A DNA stretch of 64,000 nt from Plumapathes pennacea (lineage: Eukaryota; Cnidaria; Anthozoa; Antipatharia; Myriopathidae). This document shows, one piece after another, positions 19,593-33,300 of this stretch; the first letter of the stretch is position 1, and each line of letters starts with the position of its first letter. A program made the translations under genes and the position numbers. The notes under the pieces were generated by a model. It was not told the origin of the DNA. It saw nothing but the letters and a program-made list of their open reading frames with translations, and did no database searches. The stretch is taken from the NCBI GenBank assembly GCA_964036295.1, contig OZ038462.1:34368355-34432354 (forward strand), in the 5' to 3' direction.

Positions 19593-21294
19593 TTTATTAT
19601 CGTGGCTGGATAGTTTAACGTGAATCGCTTGTGATGGCCTCTCTTAGTGGTTACTTCTGGGTAACCATAGCTTTTTTCTTCCATTTCTCGGACCGCTGAG
19701 CTCGTGCCGGTTCAGAATCTTGCACTGTCTACAATTGTTGGACGTTGCGACAAATCTTATGTGTTTGTGAAGTTGTAGTACTTTGAAATGAGTCTTCTCT
19801 TAAAAAGAAACATCATAACTGAAACACGCGTATTCCTTTTCATCCGAATTCCTTCTATCTACATGATTCAAATACCCGTACTACACCTTTTGCTATTCAT
19901 TAGCAGAAAATATTCATTCATTTGCGCGCGAATAGTTAGATCAATAACGCGAAAATACTTCCAATTACTTTAAAATAACATTCATTTGCGTGAAAAGCAA
20001 TTTCAGTAACAATTTTTGCATAAGCAGTAACATTCAACTGCATTAACTGGCAACCATTTACACGGAAATGACATTCTTTAGCATCAAATGAAATTTCATT
20101 AATCACTTTCAATGGCACGAACCATCCAATCAACTACGCGAATTGACAATCATTACGGTGTAAATGACAATTGTTAAAAAGGCCTATTAAAGACAACACA
20201 CCCGAGATGGATGTTTCGCTGTTCGACAAAAGTAGGTTTAGTCAGAGCTGACGAGAAATGCTATGTTCTCCTCGAACCGTCCCGTTACTCGGGTCACTTT
20301 CACTGTCATTCTGTTCTGCAGTTCACATATATGTGATTCATCATGCACATTGCAGCCCGGATATTTTTCCGGACTATCCTTGCATCTGTAGTTGCTTCAT
20401 ATTAACTGTGAGTGTCACTTTCACTATCAAACTGCAGCTTGTTTGAGCTCAAAACTAATCAAGGAATTAGAGTCGTGAACAAAACCACCCCATTTTCAGG
20501 CTACGGCGGCCTAATCCAAGAGATTTGAACTGCTAGCCTGCTGATTCCGTAATTCAGAAAATGGGTTATGGGTTTGCTTTTTGGTTAGACAATGCAACCA
20601 AGAAAAAATTGAAGATTTCCGAACTGCTCAAAATCTTTATGTCGGCCACGGATCAATCAGTGAGGACCCACATGGTCTATTACTAACTGTTCTTAGCCGA
20701 AAATAACCATCAACCCGCGACAAACTGATCAACTGTACCGACTCCTTTCTATTCCTATTCCCATTTGTCTCCCTTGAGAGATACTCAACAAAAAATAATA
20801 TTAAGAGAAATAGTACTGACGACGCTGTCTGAATGATTACGCTGTGAATATATCTAGTTTGTGTGAGTTGGGGCTACCTTACCGATAAGAATATCCTTTT
20901 GAAAAGCGATCCGTCGGTCCAAGCTCTGGCGAAAGGGAATAAAGTGAACTGCGACTTGTCGAGACAGTCTTAGCGATCATATATGGAGCACTTTAATTTT
21001 TAATTGCTTCCACACAAACGTGACATCTGGCCGCACAACTCCACGACAATTGGTTTACTTGTTAGTGTTTTGAACTTTGCTGTCAGTCTCAAAATTTGCG
21101 AGGAGACAAATTCAAGACCAATTCATTACAAAACAATTGTCACACAGCAAGTCCTCCAAATTATGCTTAAGTTCTTTGGCACCTGTCAATTTTATGAGGC
21201 CGGTCAGTGTTAATAATAGTAAAAACACAGTTTGGAACACCCGGCTTCTTTTATTAACTTCGAGGGCTCTTGAATATATAGTTAATAGGCTTTC

Positions 21295-21508
21295 TTAACC
21301 CTTTCGCTCTCAGGAGTGTTCAACTTGAATTTTCTGAGAATTTTCAGTTTCTCACCAGAGATATTATCATATAGTATGAACTTTGCTTTTGATACCTTGC
21401 TCAGATGAAAGCTGATTAAACTATCAATTCTCACTAAATTACTTATACAGTTCCTTCTTAAAAGGTTTAGGAGAATCTGTATTTTAAGCTTGGGAGTGAA
21501 AAGGTTAA
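21295..21508. mobile_element. TTAACCCTTTC palindromic repeat, copy 2
   Basis: Begins TTAACCCTTTCGCTCTCAGG and ends TTGGGAGTGAAAAGGTTAA, an imperfect terminal inverted repeat. The interior contains TTTCTCACCAGAGATATTATC and AGATGAAAGCTGATTAAAC. The interior is shared with 12342-12557 (inverted), 51196-51379 (direct) and a partial match at about 14480-14640. Confidence 0.65.
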
Positions 21509-21860
21509 ATTGTAAAGTGGAAGTCGTATGCTTGCATAAATATTCATTATTTGGTTTTGTGGTGGAGATCATGCACGATAAATAGACATTTGAAGACCGC
21601 AAAAATGGGTTTATTTAATTAGTCAAACAAGAGTTGACAAAAGTAGCTTAAGAGTTGTTGTCAGTAATTACAAATATTGTTATCCAGTATCCTGGCTGCC
21701 ACTTCAGAACATTACACTCCCAAGAGTTTAGTAGACAAGAATATCATGACCATGTTGTCAGAAAACAGTGTTTTATGGGCATGGGAAAACAAGAGGCCGC
21801 TTCTACCCATATGTATATATATAATAAATAGGCTTTCTCGCGCCGTCCGTGTATTTACAA

Positions 21861-22046
21861 ATATCTGCCACATGAGCGTAATTTCTTTTTCTTAACTCAT
21901 GGCGCCGAAATAGGATCAATATATGATCATTTATAGTTATGAATATAGTCTATAGGTCAAACAATATATATAAATGATCATATATTGATGCTATTTCGGC
22001 GCCATGAGTTAAGAAAAAGTAATTACACCTTATGTGGCAGATATAT
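21861..22046. repeat. long near-perfect hairpin, 73-76 bp arms
   Basis: Arms 21861-21933 and 21971-22046 are reverse complements with few mismatches and a 37-bp A+T-rich loop. The centre of each arm is CTCATGGCGCCGAAATAG or its complement. No coding content; compatible with a foldback element or a hairpin transcript. Confidence 0.85.
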
Positions 22047-23577
22047 ATTTGAACGAACACAGTATTGTACATTCTTTTATTTTGAAGCACGTACCGACGA
22101 AAAGCAGCTAAAAGCCACAAAAGAATTGATAGAAATTTGACAGCGATAAATCCATTTATTATCTGTGCTGTAAGTCTGTTGAATTTATTGTATGATGTGG
22201 GCCACATTTTGCAACCAGTTGAAGTAGATGTCTCAACTAGTTTCTATACATTAGGACAAAACATTAATGCACTGTTCACCATCATGCTCCTAAATCACAA
22301 GCTGGGATTTTTCTTTAAGAATAATGTACAAAAGACTGAAACATTAACCGTAGCATGTGCATAATAACTCATCGTGACCATAATCCAGTTTTCCTTTTGT
22401 AATAGGTCGATTGAATTCATCGCCGAGCGATTTTGGCAAATTTCGTAGGTAGGAAGCGGGCGATTCTAAACTTTTCTCCGTCGGAGCAATAACTGTCCAA
22501 TGTAATGTATCAGGTATTTGATCATTTTTTGTTCCCAAAGCTGGGAGTAGCCAGATGCGATGTCTCATCATGGCCACATCGACTGTGTGTTTCCTTAATT
22601 TGTAAAGTGTCCTGCGGCCTTTCTGACAAACCCATAGGGACGAACTGGAGAACGGCTAAAATTTGGGTCATGTTTAGAATACCTGAATGCTTGTGTCGAC
22701 TGTGAATTAACACAGACTGCTTATCAATGAAATCATGCACTCTCTCATAAACGGGTTCGGGCTTTGAAGAAGAATTCGTCTCTGTTTACTTGTAATGGTC
22801 AAGTCTTCCGCGTACCAATTTGTGTCTGTTTTGAGGTTAAGCTTGGTTCTTCGGTCAAGAGACTGGACCGCCTTTGTAGTTCTCCAGTTTGGTTTGCTTT
22901 CAACTTCTCGTTCGACAAATATAAATTTGTAAATCAGTCGTCCCAAGTGTTGACTCCAAAAGACCCCGAGGTTCCTGGAGGTCCAGTCGGCGCCGTCAAA
23001 ACGAGTTATATAGTGTTTTGGTTCGGGTAACTAAACTGTATAATTGATCCCTCTGGTGATAAAGAGAAAGCCGGGTTATAATATTAACCCAAGTACTCCT
23101 CACAAATTCTCCCAACCCTCCCCTGAAGAAGAAAACGCGCGGGTCAAGTCCCGGCGCGAGTGTCGTAGTAAGAATTAATATTCAACTCCCAGAACTATTG
23201 CGGTACATTAGTTCTGCACCATCGAGCAGTACGCCAGCATAAAAACATTTCCTGCAATTTTGAGTGTGGTTGTGCTTCGTCGGTTTCGGACTGAATCTAA
23301 CGTACGATTTGGGATGTTACACCCGAAATTTTTTTAGCGCAATATCGTATCACGAAAAATTGTGATACAAAAGAAGGCGTTTATGGAGGTTAAAACCGTA
23401 AACGTTTACTTTTGCGCGTTTGATGCATTTGCATGACTATGAGGTGGAACAAAGTCTGTTTATTTTTATTATTCCATAATAAAATACATAAGTACATGTA
23501 CATAATTTGACTTCGTTGAAAAAAGCGCGCGGGAGATCACATTAACGCAATCGCCGGTTGCACTCGTAAATATATAA

Positions 23578-23728
23578 ACAATAAACTACTTTTGGCTTCG
23601 GAAATATGCACGGAGTCCGAGGATATTATCTGTTCCGAGAAGCGAACTGTGAGCTTCGAGGAACAGATAAAAAAATGTCCAAGGACAATTATTCGTGCAT
23701 ATTTCCGAAGCCAAAAGTAGTTTATTGT
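23578..23728. repeat. hairpin with perfect 35-bp outer arms
   Basis: 23578-23612 (ACAATAAACTACTTTTGGCT...) and 23694-23728 are exact reverse complements. An inner imperfect pair (ATCTGTTCC / GGAACAGAT) surrounds the loop. It resembles a small palindromic element. Confidence 0.85.
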
Positions 23729-23942
23729 CTTTATTATCCTTCAAATATTTCCTCTCGCAGCGCAAATAATGGCGCGGGGACTGTGAAGCTTTTTGGCGCT
23801 TTCTGGAACTGCTTTTTCGACCAATAAATTGATGTCCTCCTCGGTAGTCATCTCGTAATGGGTTTTTGTGATTAATATATATAATTGTGTTCGGATATTG
23901 TCAATAAACAGCGTTTGTTCGCCAGGCGGGGGTTATTCGCTG

Positions 23943-23970
23943 ATAACGTCCGCTCGTGAGCGGACGTTAT
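23943..23970. repeat. 28-bp palindrome
   Basis: Perfect 13-bp arms ATAACGTCCGCTC and GAGCGGACGTTAT around a 2-base centre. It lies 425 bp upstream of the ABCC start codon. It could be a binding site for a dimeric protein or the residue of a transposable element; the sequence alone does not decide. Confidence 0.8.
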
Positions 23971-24395
23971 TCGGTCACATGTCACGATTCCACCAATCAC
24001 GCGCGGGAGGAAATATTTGATGGGTCATAATGATTGATACACAGCGCTTGTCACCAGAAATATATGCCAGCAAGTTGCTATTAAACAAAGCTTATGGGAC
24101 ATTTATAACACCTCCAGAACTGCCTGTTCATTCATAGTAATACTCATTCATAGTAATACGTGCAACAAGGGCCGCAACTTGCTTTGAAGCTTTCTTATCA
24201 TTTAATATTATTCCAGTTTCGTGCATAATTTTTGCTTGTAAATTAGGTATGAAGATCCTGCATTGTATTGTATGATTTGACTTCGATGAGAAAAGCGCGC
24301 GCAGGCAGCGCGGCAACAAGAACTCAATCAGATCACAAAATGCAATAACGAACCCATAATTCTTGTACAGGTACAGGAAGCCACTCAATAAGATA

Positions 24396-27300
24396 ATGGG
24401 CCAGGGCTACAAAAGAGTAACCGACGATGAGATTCCATCAAATCCCAAGCAAGGCGCAAGCTTATTTTCTCTTGTAACATTCCGTTGGTTCACTGATTTA
24501 CTCGTCGCGGGACAGGACCGACCTCTGTCGAGTGAAGATATGTTCCCTCTGTTAGCAGAGGACCAGAGTAAAGAACTAACAAGATCACTGGAAAGAAAGT
24601 GGAACAGCAGAAAGCCAATCCCCGATTCTTGGCCTAAATGGAATGGCCAACGATTAGTGCGAACTCTAGTGTGCATAATACCCACGTCTGAATATTGTCT
24701 TATTGTGGCGCTAATGGTACTTGACGCGACAGCGAGATTGTGCCAGCCGTTATTTCTGATTGGACTACTTGCTCAGCTGATGAACAAGTCCTCGCCAGTA
24801 AGCTTGAACCCGTGGGTGTACGTTTACGCGGGGCTGATTTCGTTTGGCGCTCTGATCATGGCCGTCTCCAAATGCCACCTCGACTACAGATCTTCACTTG
24901 TTGGGATGCGAGTCAGGGCTGCACTTCTCGGCCTGTTGTACAGAAAGGTAACTATTGGTACGATAAAATAGATACTGTAAACTATGGGGAGAGATTTACA
25001 GAAAGAGGCGACCACTGTGCGTGACAGGCTACAAAAAAAAAGGGGGGGGCACAAAGAGTAACGCAAAAATACTATACAATTGAAGCTCCCGCACGCGGAC
25101 ACCCTTGGGAAGCAGAAATGTGCCCGTAACTGGAACGGTCCGCTTACGAGAATGTGTAAATACAGAGTTTGTTGGGCTAGAGTTTAGACCGGGTTTCCTA
25201 ATTAAAGGCGTCCCTAAGGAGAGCTGTCCACTTACGAGAGTGTCCGCTCAGGCCCCGTTTACACTTGAAAACTGTTTCGGATACAAAGTATCCGGATACA
25301 AAGTTCCCACTTTCAATTCCGGATTCGTTTTCTCTCCGGATTCACTAAAAATGACCCCGGATTCACAAAATCTAGTGTAAACGCTTTCACGATTCCGGAA
25401 ACAAATGCCTCGAATCCGGATAAATTCGCTCTAGTGTAAACGGGGCCTCAGAGAGCTTCGACTGTATATAGTATATACATATCAATAATAATATGTCTCG
25501 ATGTATATTATTATTGATATTTATTATATAGACACGAGTGTTTTACTGGAAAATATACCGTGCGTAAAATCCATACGAAACTACATCCGGGACCCGAGTG
25601 GCGTGTTTTCCATATCCTCACTAGCGAGGATATCGTTGGCATCATTTCCCGCTTTTGCACGGTTGTTTGTGCAATTTCTCGTAAAACACTCGTGTCTAAT
25701 TACGTTCAACGAAGGAGAACGCAGTCTAACACGTCATTTCCGGTCTGGATGCCATGCGATTTCAGGGTTTTGGGCGCCATCTTGGTAGGTTCTCAGGAAT
25801 GTCAGGAATGTCAGATTGCCTCGATCTCGTGTAGTAATTTCAGGGTTTGGGCGCATCTTGGTACGGTCTCAGGGATGTCAGATTGCCTAGATCTTGTGTA
25901 GTAATTGGTAACCACAGTGACACAGAAATAAACCTCGAAAGCAAGCACATGCTCAGGTGTGAAAAGAATTCGATTTTTAACTGCGTCACGGATCGGATCG
26001 GATCTTTCGTCACTGTCGTGTTTTGTCACTGCGTCACGGATCGGATCTTTCGTGTTTTTGCCAAGGCAAGTGAAACTGTGTGGATTTTTTTGAACTATCG
26101 ATAGGAACTATCAGCGAAGCTGTTTATAAGAATATCAGAAAGCTGTGTAGTGCCGCGTTTGCCAAGAAACAGACGTTGCAATCCTCCCAGAGCTGTGACG
26201 TGTCAACTCAGCTGTTTTCCACAGGAGATTCAACTTCTCTCTGCATTCAGAGTTTGCCACCGTATTCCCTTTGGCGATTGGACACAAATGCGGATCAATT
26301 TATTTTGCTGAGCTATGAAGCTCAACAATACGAGTTTCTGACCTTGTCTATAGTACGTAGGTGCATGGTCAGAGTAGAATGGCACATTGGTCAGCGGTCG
26401 GAGGAGAAGATGGCGACGTTTTTCCCGCTCTTGGAAAAATCGTCAATATCCTATCCACAGAAGCGTCTTTGATAGTTTGTAGTTTTCTATTTCGTGTATA
26501 TACCTGTTTGTACTCATTACTAGTGTGACTCCACTCAACGTGACAATTACTGAGCTGAAGAAGATGCTTGACGAAGCGATGGATCATGTAAAATTCGTGA
26601 ATGCAAAGTACGACGAGATACAAGAGAAACTAAAGACCTATGATGACGAGAGAAAGGCTCTACAAAACGACCAACAATGAATTGGAGCAATATACCCGAA
26701 GGGAATGTGTTGAAATCAGGGGCATTCCGGTATCTGCTGTTCCATCTGAAGATCAACCAAATAACATTGTTAAAGAAATCGGCAAATTGATTGGAGTTGA
26801 AATTGCTGAAAGTGACATATCCGTTAGTCATCGTATGCCTCCAGGTCGTTCATATAAAGGAAAAAAGACTGGTCCGCCGCATATCATAGTCAAATTCACG
26901 AGGCGAGATGTCAAAGATAACTTCTATCGAGCGAGAACAAAGCTCAAAGACCTTACAACCCAAGACCTTGGATACTCTGTGAAGAACAACATCTACCTTG
27001 CAAGAGAGCCTTACAGAGAAAAATCGGGAATTATTCAAGGACTGTCTCCAGAAGAAGAAGGATATGAAGTTCAATTTCATATGGACTTCAAACGGAAAAA
27101 TCTTCATGAGAAAAGACAAGGACACTCCTGTCATACATATCAAGAACAAAGATGACCTTGCGAAGATGCAGCCCAGCTAAGTACCTTAATGCTGAACATT
27201 TAATAATTTTTCATGCATTGTATAAAATGCCCTAATGGCACTAGTAGTGCCTCAGATGATAGAGACAAGATCAATGAGTTATCTCATTCACTCCCTTACT

Positions 27301-30300
27301 TAAGTATTGCCTCTCCCACTACTAATATCCCACATCTTACTAATTTAGATGCTGACCTAAACATGCCTACAGATAGTAATTTTGGATATTACAGTACTCA
27401 TGATTTTCACAACAACTATGACATCAGTGAATGCTTCTCAAATAATCAATCCTTTTCTGTCATAAATTGTAACATCAGGAGCCTATCAGCTAACTTTGAT
27501 GATCTGGTGGAGATGCTATCAGATTTATATTTCCATTTCTCACTTATTGGCCTTACTGAGACCAAACTAAAGAGTGGTCAACCTCCTATATCAAATACTG
27601 ACTTATCTGGATATCAGTAAATATCTCAACCTAGCTATTCTAATGCTGGGGGGGGGGGGGGGGGGGGGGAGGGGTTGCTTTCTTTATCAATAGCAATTCG
27701 AATTTCACCATTCAACTTAAACTTTCAATCACTACTGATGACTTCGAAGCCCTTTGGATTGAAGTGCACAATGAATGTCGCTCTAATTTACTATGTGGAA
27801 TAATTTATAGACATCCCAATGGTAATATGGAAAACTTTACTGAATATCTAAATTCTACCATTGAAAAAATTAATCAAGCAAATAAATTCTCCATTATTAT
27901 GGGTGATTTTAATATAGATCTTTTAAAAGCTGAATCTCACTTAGCCACTGACAACTTTCCCAATATCTTAGGTTCATACTTCTTTCAGCCCCAAATATTG
28001 CAACCAACCAGAATTACAGACCATTCAGCAACATTAATTGACAACATCTTCTTTAATTCATTAGAACATTTTACTATTAGTGGTAATATAGTACATGACT
28101 TAACTGATCACTTGCCCAATTTTCTAATTTTCAATAAATTTGCTTCTTTACCAGAAAATGTTAAGCTATACAAGAGAGATTACTCTAAACTTGATCAGCA
28201 ATCCTTAATTAATGAGATCCAACTGATAGATTGGGAAGCTGTTTTTGCATCTAATGCAAATCCATCTACCCTATTTAACTCCTACACAAAAATCTCAAGC
28301 ATAATAGACAAGCATATACCTATCAAAATAAAATCCAGGAGAGAGGTGAAACTTAAATCTAAACCCTGGATAACTCCAGCTTTGAGAAGATCTATTCAAG
28401 TTAAAAATAGATTGCACAAGAAGTTTCTAAAGACAAAATCCACTTATTACCATATTAAATTCAAGTTATATAGAAATAAGCTAAATCATCTGTTAAAAAT
28501 AAGCAAAAAACAGTACTACAGTCAATACTTCCTTGAGAACATTAGTGATGGCAAAAGGATATGGAAAGGTATTAAGCAAATAGTTCACTTCACGCCTCAA
28601 ACCAGACAGAAATCCATCAAAATAGTAAAAAATGACATTGAAATAACTAACCCTAAGCTTATTGCAAATGAATTTAACAGCTATTTTGCTAGTGTGGGCA
28701 AGGAACTAGCAAATTAAATACCAAATGTGTGTAAGAGTCCCATGGATTATCTGGGAAATCCGATAGGTAATAGCTTTTTTGTTTTTCCTACCACAGCTAG
28801 TGAAATTGAAGCTGAAATATCCAGTTTAAAAACAGGCAAGGCTGTGGGTCCATCTAGTATCCCAATTGATATACTCAAAATGTTGAAAAATGTTGTATCC
28901 AAACCACTAGAGCTTATATTCAATATTTCTTTTGCAACTGGCACTGTCCCCAACGACTTCAAGCTAGCAAACATTATTCCTATATATAAAAAAGGGTCAC
29001 AGACTTGTTTGTGCAATTATCGCCCCATCTCTCTACTGTCCATCTTTGATAAGCTCATAGAAAAACTCATGTACACTAGACTAATCAAGTTTCTGGAGAA
29101 AAACAATATCCTTTTAGAAAAACATTTTGGTTTTCGAACTAAGCACAGTACAGATCATACAATTCTATGTATAATAGACAAAATTCAAAAAGCAATTGAT
29201 GACCGCAACTATTCCTGTGGAATATTCTTAGACTACAGTAAAGCATTTGACACAGTCAATCATCAAATTTTGATTCAGAAACTGGAGCATCTTGGTATTC
29301 GAGGTATCACAAAGGACTGGTTTACCTCGTATCTCTGTGATCAACAACAAGTTGTTACTGTAAATAATGTAACATCAGTCAAACATAATGTATCGTGTGG
29401 AATTCCACAGGGATCTGTTCTTGGTCCATTATTATTCTTATTATATGTAAACGACTTTCACTCTTCTTCAGATGTTTTTGATTTTCACCTATTTGCGGAT
29501 GATGCCAGTCTGTTCTGTCAACATAAAAATCTCACAGCACTTAAAGCAAGCATAACTACTGAACTGAGTAATGTACATACTTGGCTATGTGCCAATAGGC
29601 TTTCACTTGATATAGAGAAATCCAATTTTGTCATCTTTCATCCACCACAAAAAAAAGTGAATCAAGATTTTAACCTTGCCATTAATAATAAACAACTTAA
29701 CCGAGAATTTTGCATAAATATCTAGGTATTTTAATTGACTCAAACCTCAGCTGGAAGAATCAAGTTCAGTGCACTGCCAAAAAGATCAGGAGAAGCATTG
29801 GCATCATCTCCAAACTTCGTCACTATGTCAATTTAGACATTCTACAAAGTCTATATTATGCCCTTGTATACCCGTTTCTGATTTATGGAATAATTGCGTG
29901 GGGAAATACATATCAGACCACCTTTCAACCAATTTTTATTTTACAAAAAAAGTATTGCATATAATCACTTTTTCTAGTTTTGACCATCCCTCTAATCCCT
30001 TGTTTAAGTCTCTTGGATTTATAAAATCTTTTGATCTTGTTACTCTACACATTGCAATTTTCATGTATAAATATCATAATCAGTTACTACCATATGCATT
30101 TCACTCCTTCTTTACTAAGGTCAGTCAAATTCATAATTATAATACACGGCTAGCTGCAAAAGAGTCATATTATCTCCCAAGAGCAAGAACAAATTACGGA
30201 AAATTTAACGTAAGGTCTCAAGGTCCTTTAATATGGAATTCTGTTAATGAAGATGCAAAACACTCTTCATTGTCTTCATTCAAGAAGAAAATCAAACAGA

Positions 30301-33300
30301 ATTTTATTGAAAATTACTAATATTGTCCTTTCTCTGCATTGCTCCTTTTGAGATAATGATGCCATTTTGTTAGCTATTTATTGTACTTTACTGGTAATCG
30401 GTATATTGTGTGTGTGTGTATTTTTTGTGTGTGCCCGACCTAAACATTTACCACATTTTTTGTCAACTGGATACCCGACATTTTTAACCCTGAGGTTATT
30501 ACGGAATGCCAGTACCCCTGTATTCTTTGATATATTTAATATTTGTAAACTATTTTTGTAGGGGGTAAATAAAAGGTTGTTGTTGTTAAACATTGTCATG
30601 CATTGTCATATTAATGTACTGTTTTCCAGTGTTCTATTTTGTTAGTTTACAGACCTTGAATTGTTATCCAAGAGATCGTTCGACATTATTTGGTAGCATT
30701 GCAACATTCACATGGCATTGCCAACAACTTTCGTCTTTTCGTTGCCATGATTAAAATCATGGCCATGTCAGTGGAGTTTAACAATAACTATAAAACAAAT
30801 GAGCAATCCAAGTAGAATGCTTTTTTAACGACCCCACAATTCAGTAGCACGAATGCACTGTAATCCCTGATTATATCTAGTATAATAAAAAGAAAATTAC
30901 ACGGCGGCTTGAAGATGTGGATTTTATTTTCTCGTGGTAAAAACAATATTTTACCACTCGAAAATAAGATTCATATCTTCGCGCCACCGTGTAGTATCCT
31001 TTATATATTAGATAAGATAATTATAATATGTCACTGGACTCTTTCTGCTCAATATATACCGTAAAATCCCACGTTAAAGCCCTGGGCTTATATAACTTCA
31101 TAAGGGGTTTTGGGTGGGCTTATATCCGGGGGGGGGGGGGGGAGGGGGGGCATATAAGCGGAATAAAAAAATGTTTCGGAACGACGAGATAAAACGTATA
31201 TCTGAGAAACGAATTAAGGCAAACATACCATTACATTTAGAGTTACATTTATAATACATTTATTGTGCGTCATAATAAACGGAGAATGTATTTCAAAAAC
31301 ATCAATAAAACGCTTATGCGACTGGAACAGCTGGAACGGAACAGAACGAAAATCAAAAAACTACAAGCCTTAATAGTTGTGTTGGAAGTGAACAGTGGAA
31401 CAGAACTCGTAGCGTTGTTATATATGCATGAATATTTGTTTCTTTCTTTGGTATCATAATTATTGTTCTAAACTCCACAGTCACTTGTTTATGCCTATAA
31501 CTTTAGATTAAAAATTTTGATGTTTGTAAAAAAACGCAAAAGGAACACACTTATACATTAGATGGGCTTATAAACTGGGGGGGGGGGGGGGGGGGGGGGG
31601 GGGCTAAAACTTGCATGCTCTCCAATAAAGGGCATGGAACGAGGATTCCCAAGCGACTAACTTAAAAGAAACTGACCGCAATGTCTACTTATTACACAGG
31701 TTCTGCACTTGTCGCTGAGTGACCAGGCTGCTATGACGTCAGGTCATGTGATAAATATAATCTCCAATGATATTCAACGATTTAACGACGCGATAAGATT
31801 TCTGCCCAGCATATGCGTCGCACCTTTTGCCTTACTGGCAGTCTGTGCTGTATCGGTGTATCTGATTGGCTGGCAAGCACTGATTGGATTTGTCCTATTC
31901 ACAAGTTTAATTATTTATCAAAGCAAAGTGGCGAGAATGGTATCTATTCTGCGGAAGAAGGCCGCTGAACTGGCGGATCGAAGACTAAGAATGTTGAATG
32001 AAATCATTATGGGCATTCGAGCCGTAAAGATGTACGCTTGGGAAAAACACTTCAGGAAGACTATCAGCAGTGTAAGGGGGTAGGTAAATTTGATCAAAAA
32101 TAATTCCTCAGTTACTTGTTAAAGAAGAAACACGATATTATAAAACAGCTATGTCAAGTCATACAATAATACATTTAAAAACTATGATACTACGCGCGTT
32201 CTGATTGACTAAATAACTGTGTACTGATAAGAGTATCTTACACGTTTTCACATGAATGTCGAAAGTAATCGTGTGATTGCTTTGGTTTTGCGTTTGGTAC
32301 GCTGTCCGATTGGTATCAAGAGGTTTAACAGCATTCTTGGCCAACCAAGTGCAAAAGCAAAACCTTGGTTGCGATATTCTCACGCAAGAAAGCACGTGGC
32401 GATGGCGGGTTCTTGCACTGCTGATTGCAGTGGTTAGTAAAACCAATCGCTACTTGGTTTTGGTTTTTCTCGTACTTCTAATTGGTTGGACGTGTTTTTG
32501 CTCGCCTCATTGATTGGCTCTGTGATTGCTTTGGTTTGGTTTTCGACGGACATCCAAAAAGTGCTCTGTACACATTTCATTATCATATAATTTTTCTAGA
32601 ATTTTTGGGATAACTGAACGCTTCAATTCCGTTTACAGCCACTTCAATACGTAACATTTCAAAAATGCACCTTTATCTACATAGAGAAAAGTAACATTAT
32701 TTAGCACAGACAGGTGGGGCCGTTGGACACAAAGTGCTACAGAATTATTTTCTAACCTCTGAAACTAGGAACCTTCAAACAGTGCCCATTTATACTTTCT
32801 ATATGATGTAGGTATTCTAATTATGTTATAAGATATTCCACAAATATCTAAAGTAACTCTTTCACTGCTAATCACGATATTTTTATTTAATACTTAAGCA
32901 TATTTATTCTTTACATTTGCCTTGGTAGAGCTCATCAAAGGAGTTTACGTAAGTTTGATATACAATAAAGAAGAACGCTACTTAATCGGGATCACACAAA
33001 AAAAGGATAACGAAGAAACAAAAAAAAAACACACGAAAAAACAACATCAAGCAAAAAAATTAACTTAGATAACTAGGTTATGCAAGATAAACACTAATAA
33101 ACACTAATATCAATCTACTTGGTCTGTTTTATCTCTGCAGAGAGGAAATAAGAACTATCCGCGTGATCAGTGGCTTTCTCGCAAGTCTTTTTGCCCTTAA
33201 CATGACTCGAAGCCTCGTCCCCCTTGCCGTCTTTCTGACTCTTTTGCTCACAGGATCCACGCTGACCCCATACAACATTTTCTTGGTGTTCTCGTATAGT

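Larger units (their letters stand above)
26390..30597 (+). mobile_element. CR1/L2-group LINE retrotransposon, inactivated, in ABCC intron 1
   Basis: Non-LTR element in the same orientation as the host gene. ORF1 region about 26520-27180 (coiled coil plus RNA-binding part), ORF2 region about 27213-30320 (endonuclease, reverse transcriptase, C-terminal part), then a 3' UTR ending in AAAAGGTTGTTGTTGTT, a short 3' repeat as in CR1/L2 elements. Several frameshifts and an in-frame stop break both ORFs. The 5' limit is approximate, guessed from where A+T-rich intron sequence changes. Confidence 0.9.

Noticed and set aside
23578-23970. CRISPR-like repeat-spacer structure among the palindromes
   Set aside because: Repeats are not evenly spaced and the region is clearly animal nuclear DNA; the palindromes are single hairpins.
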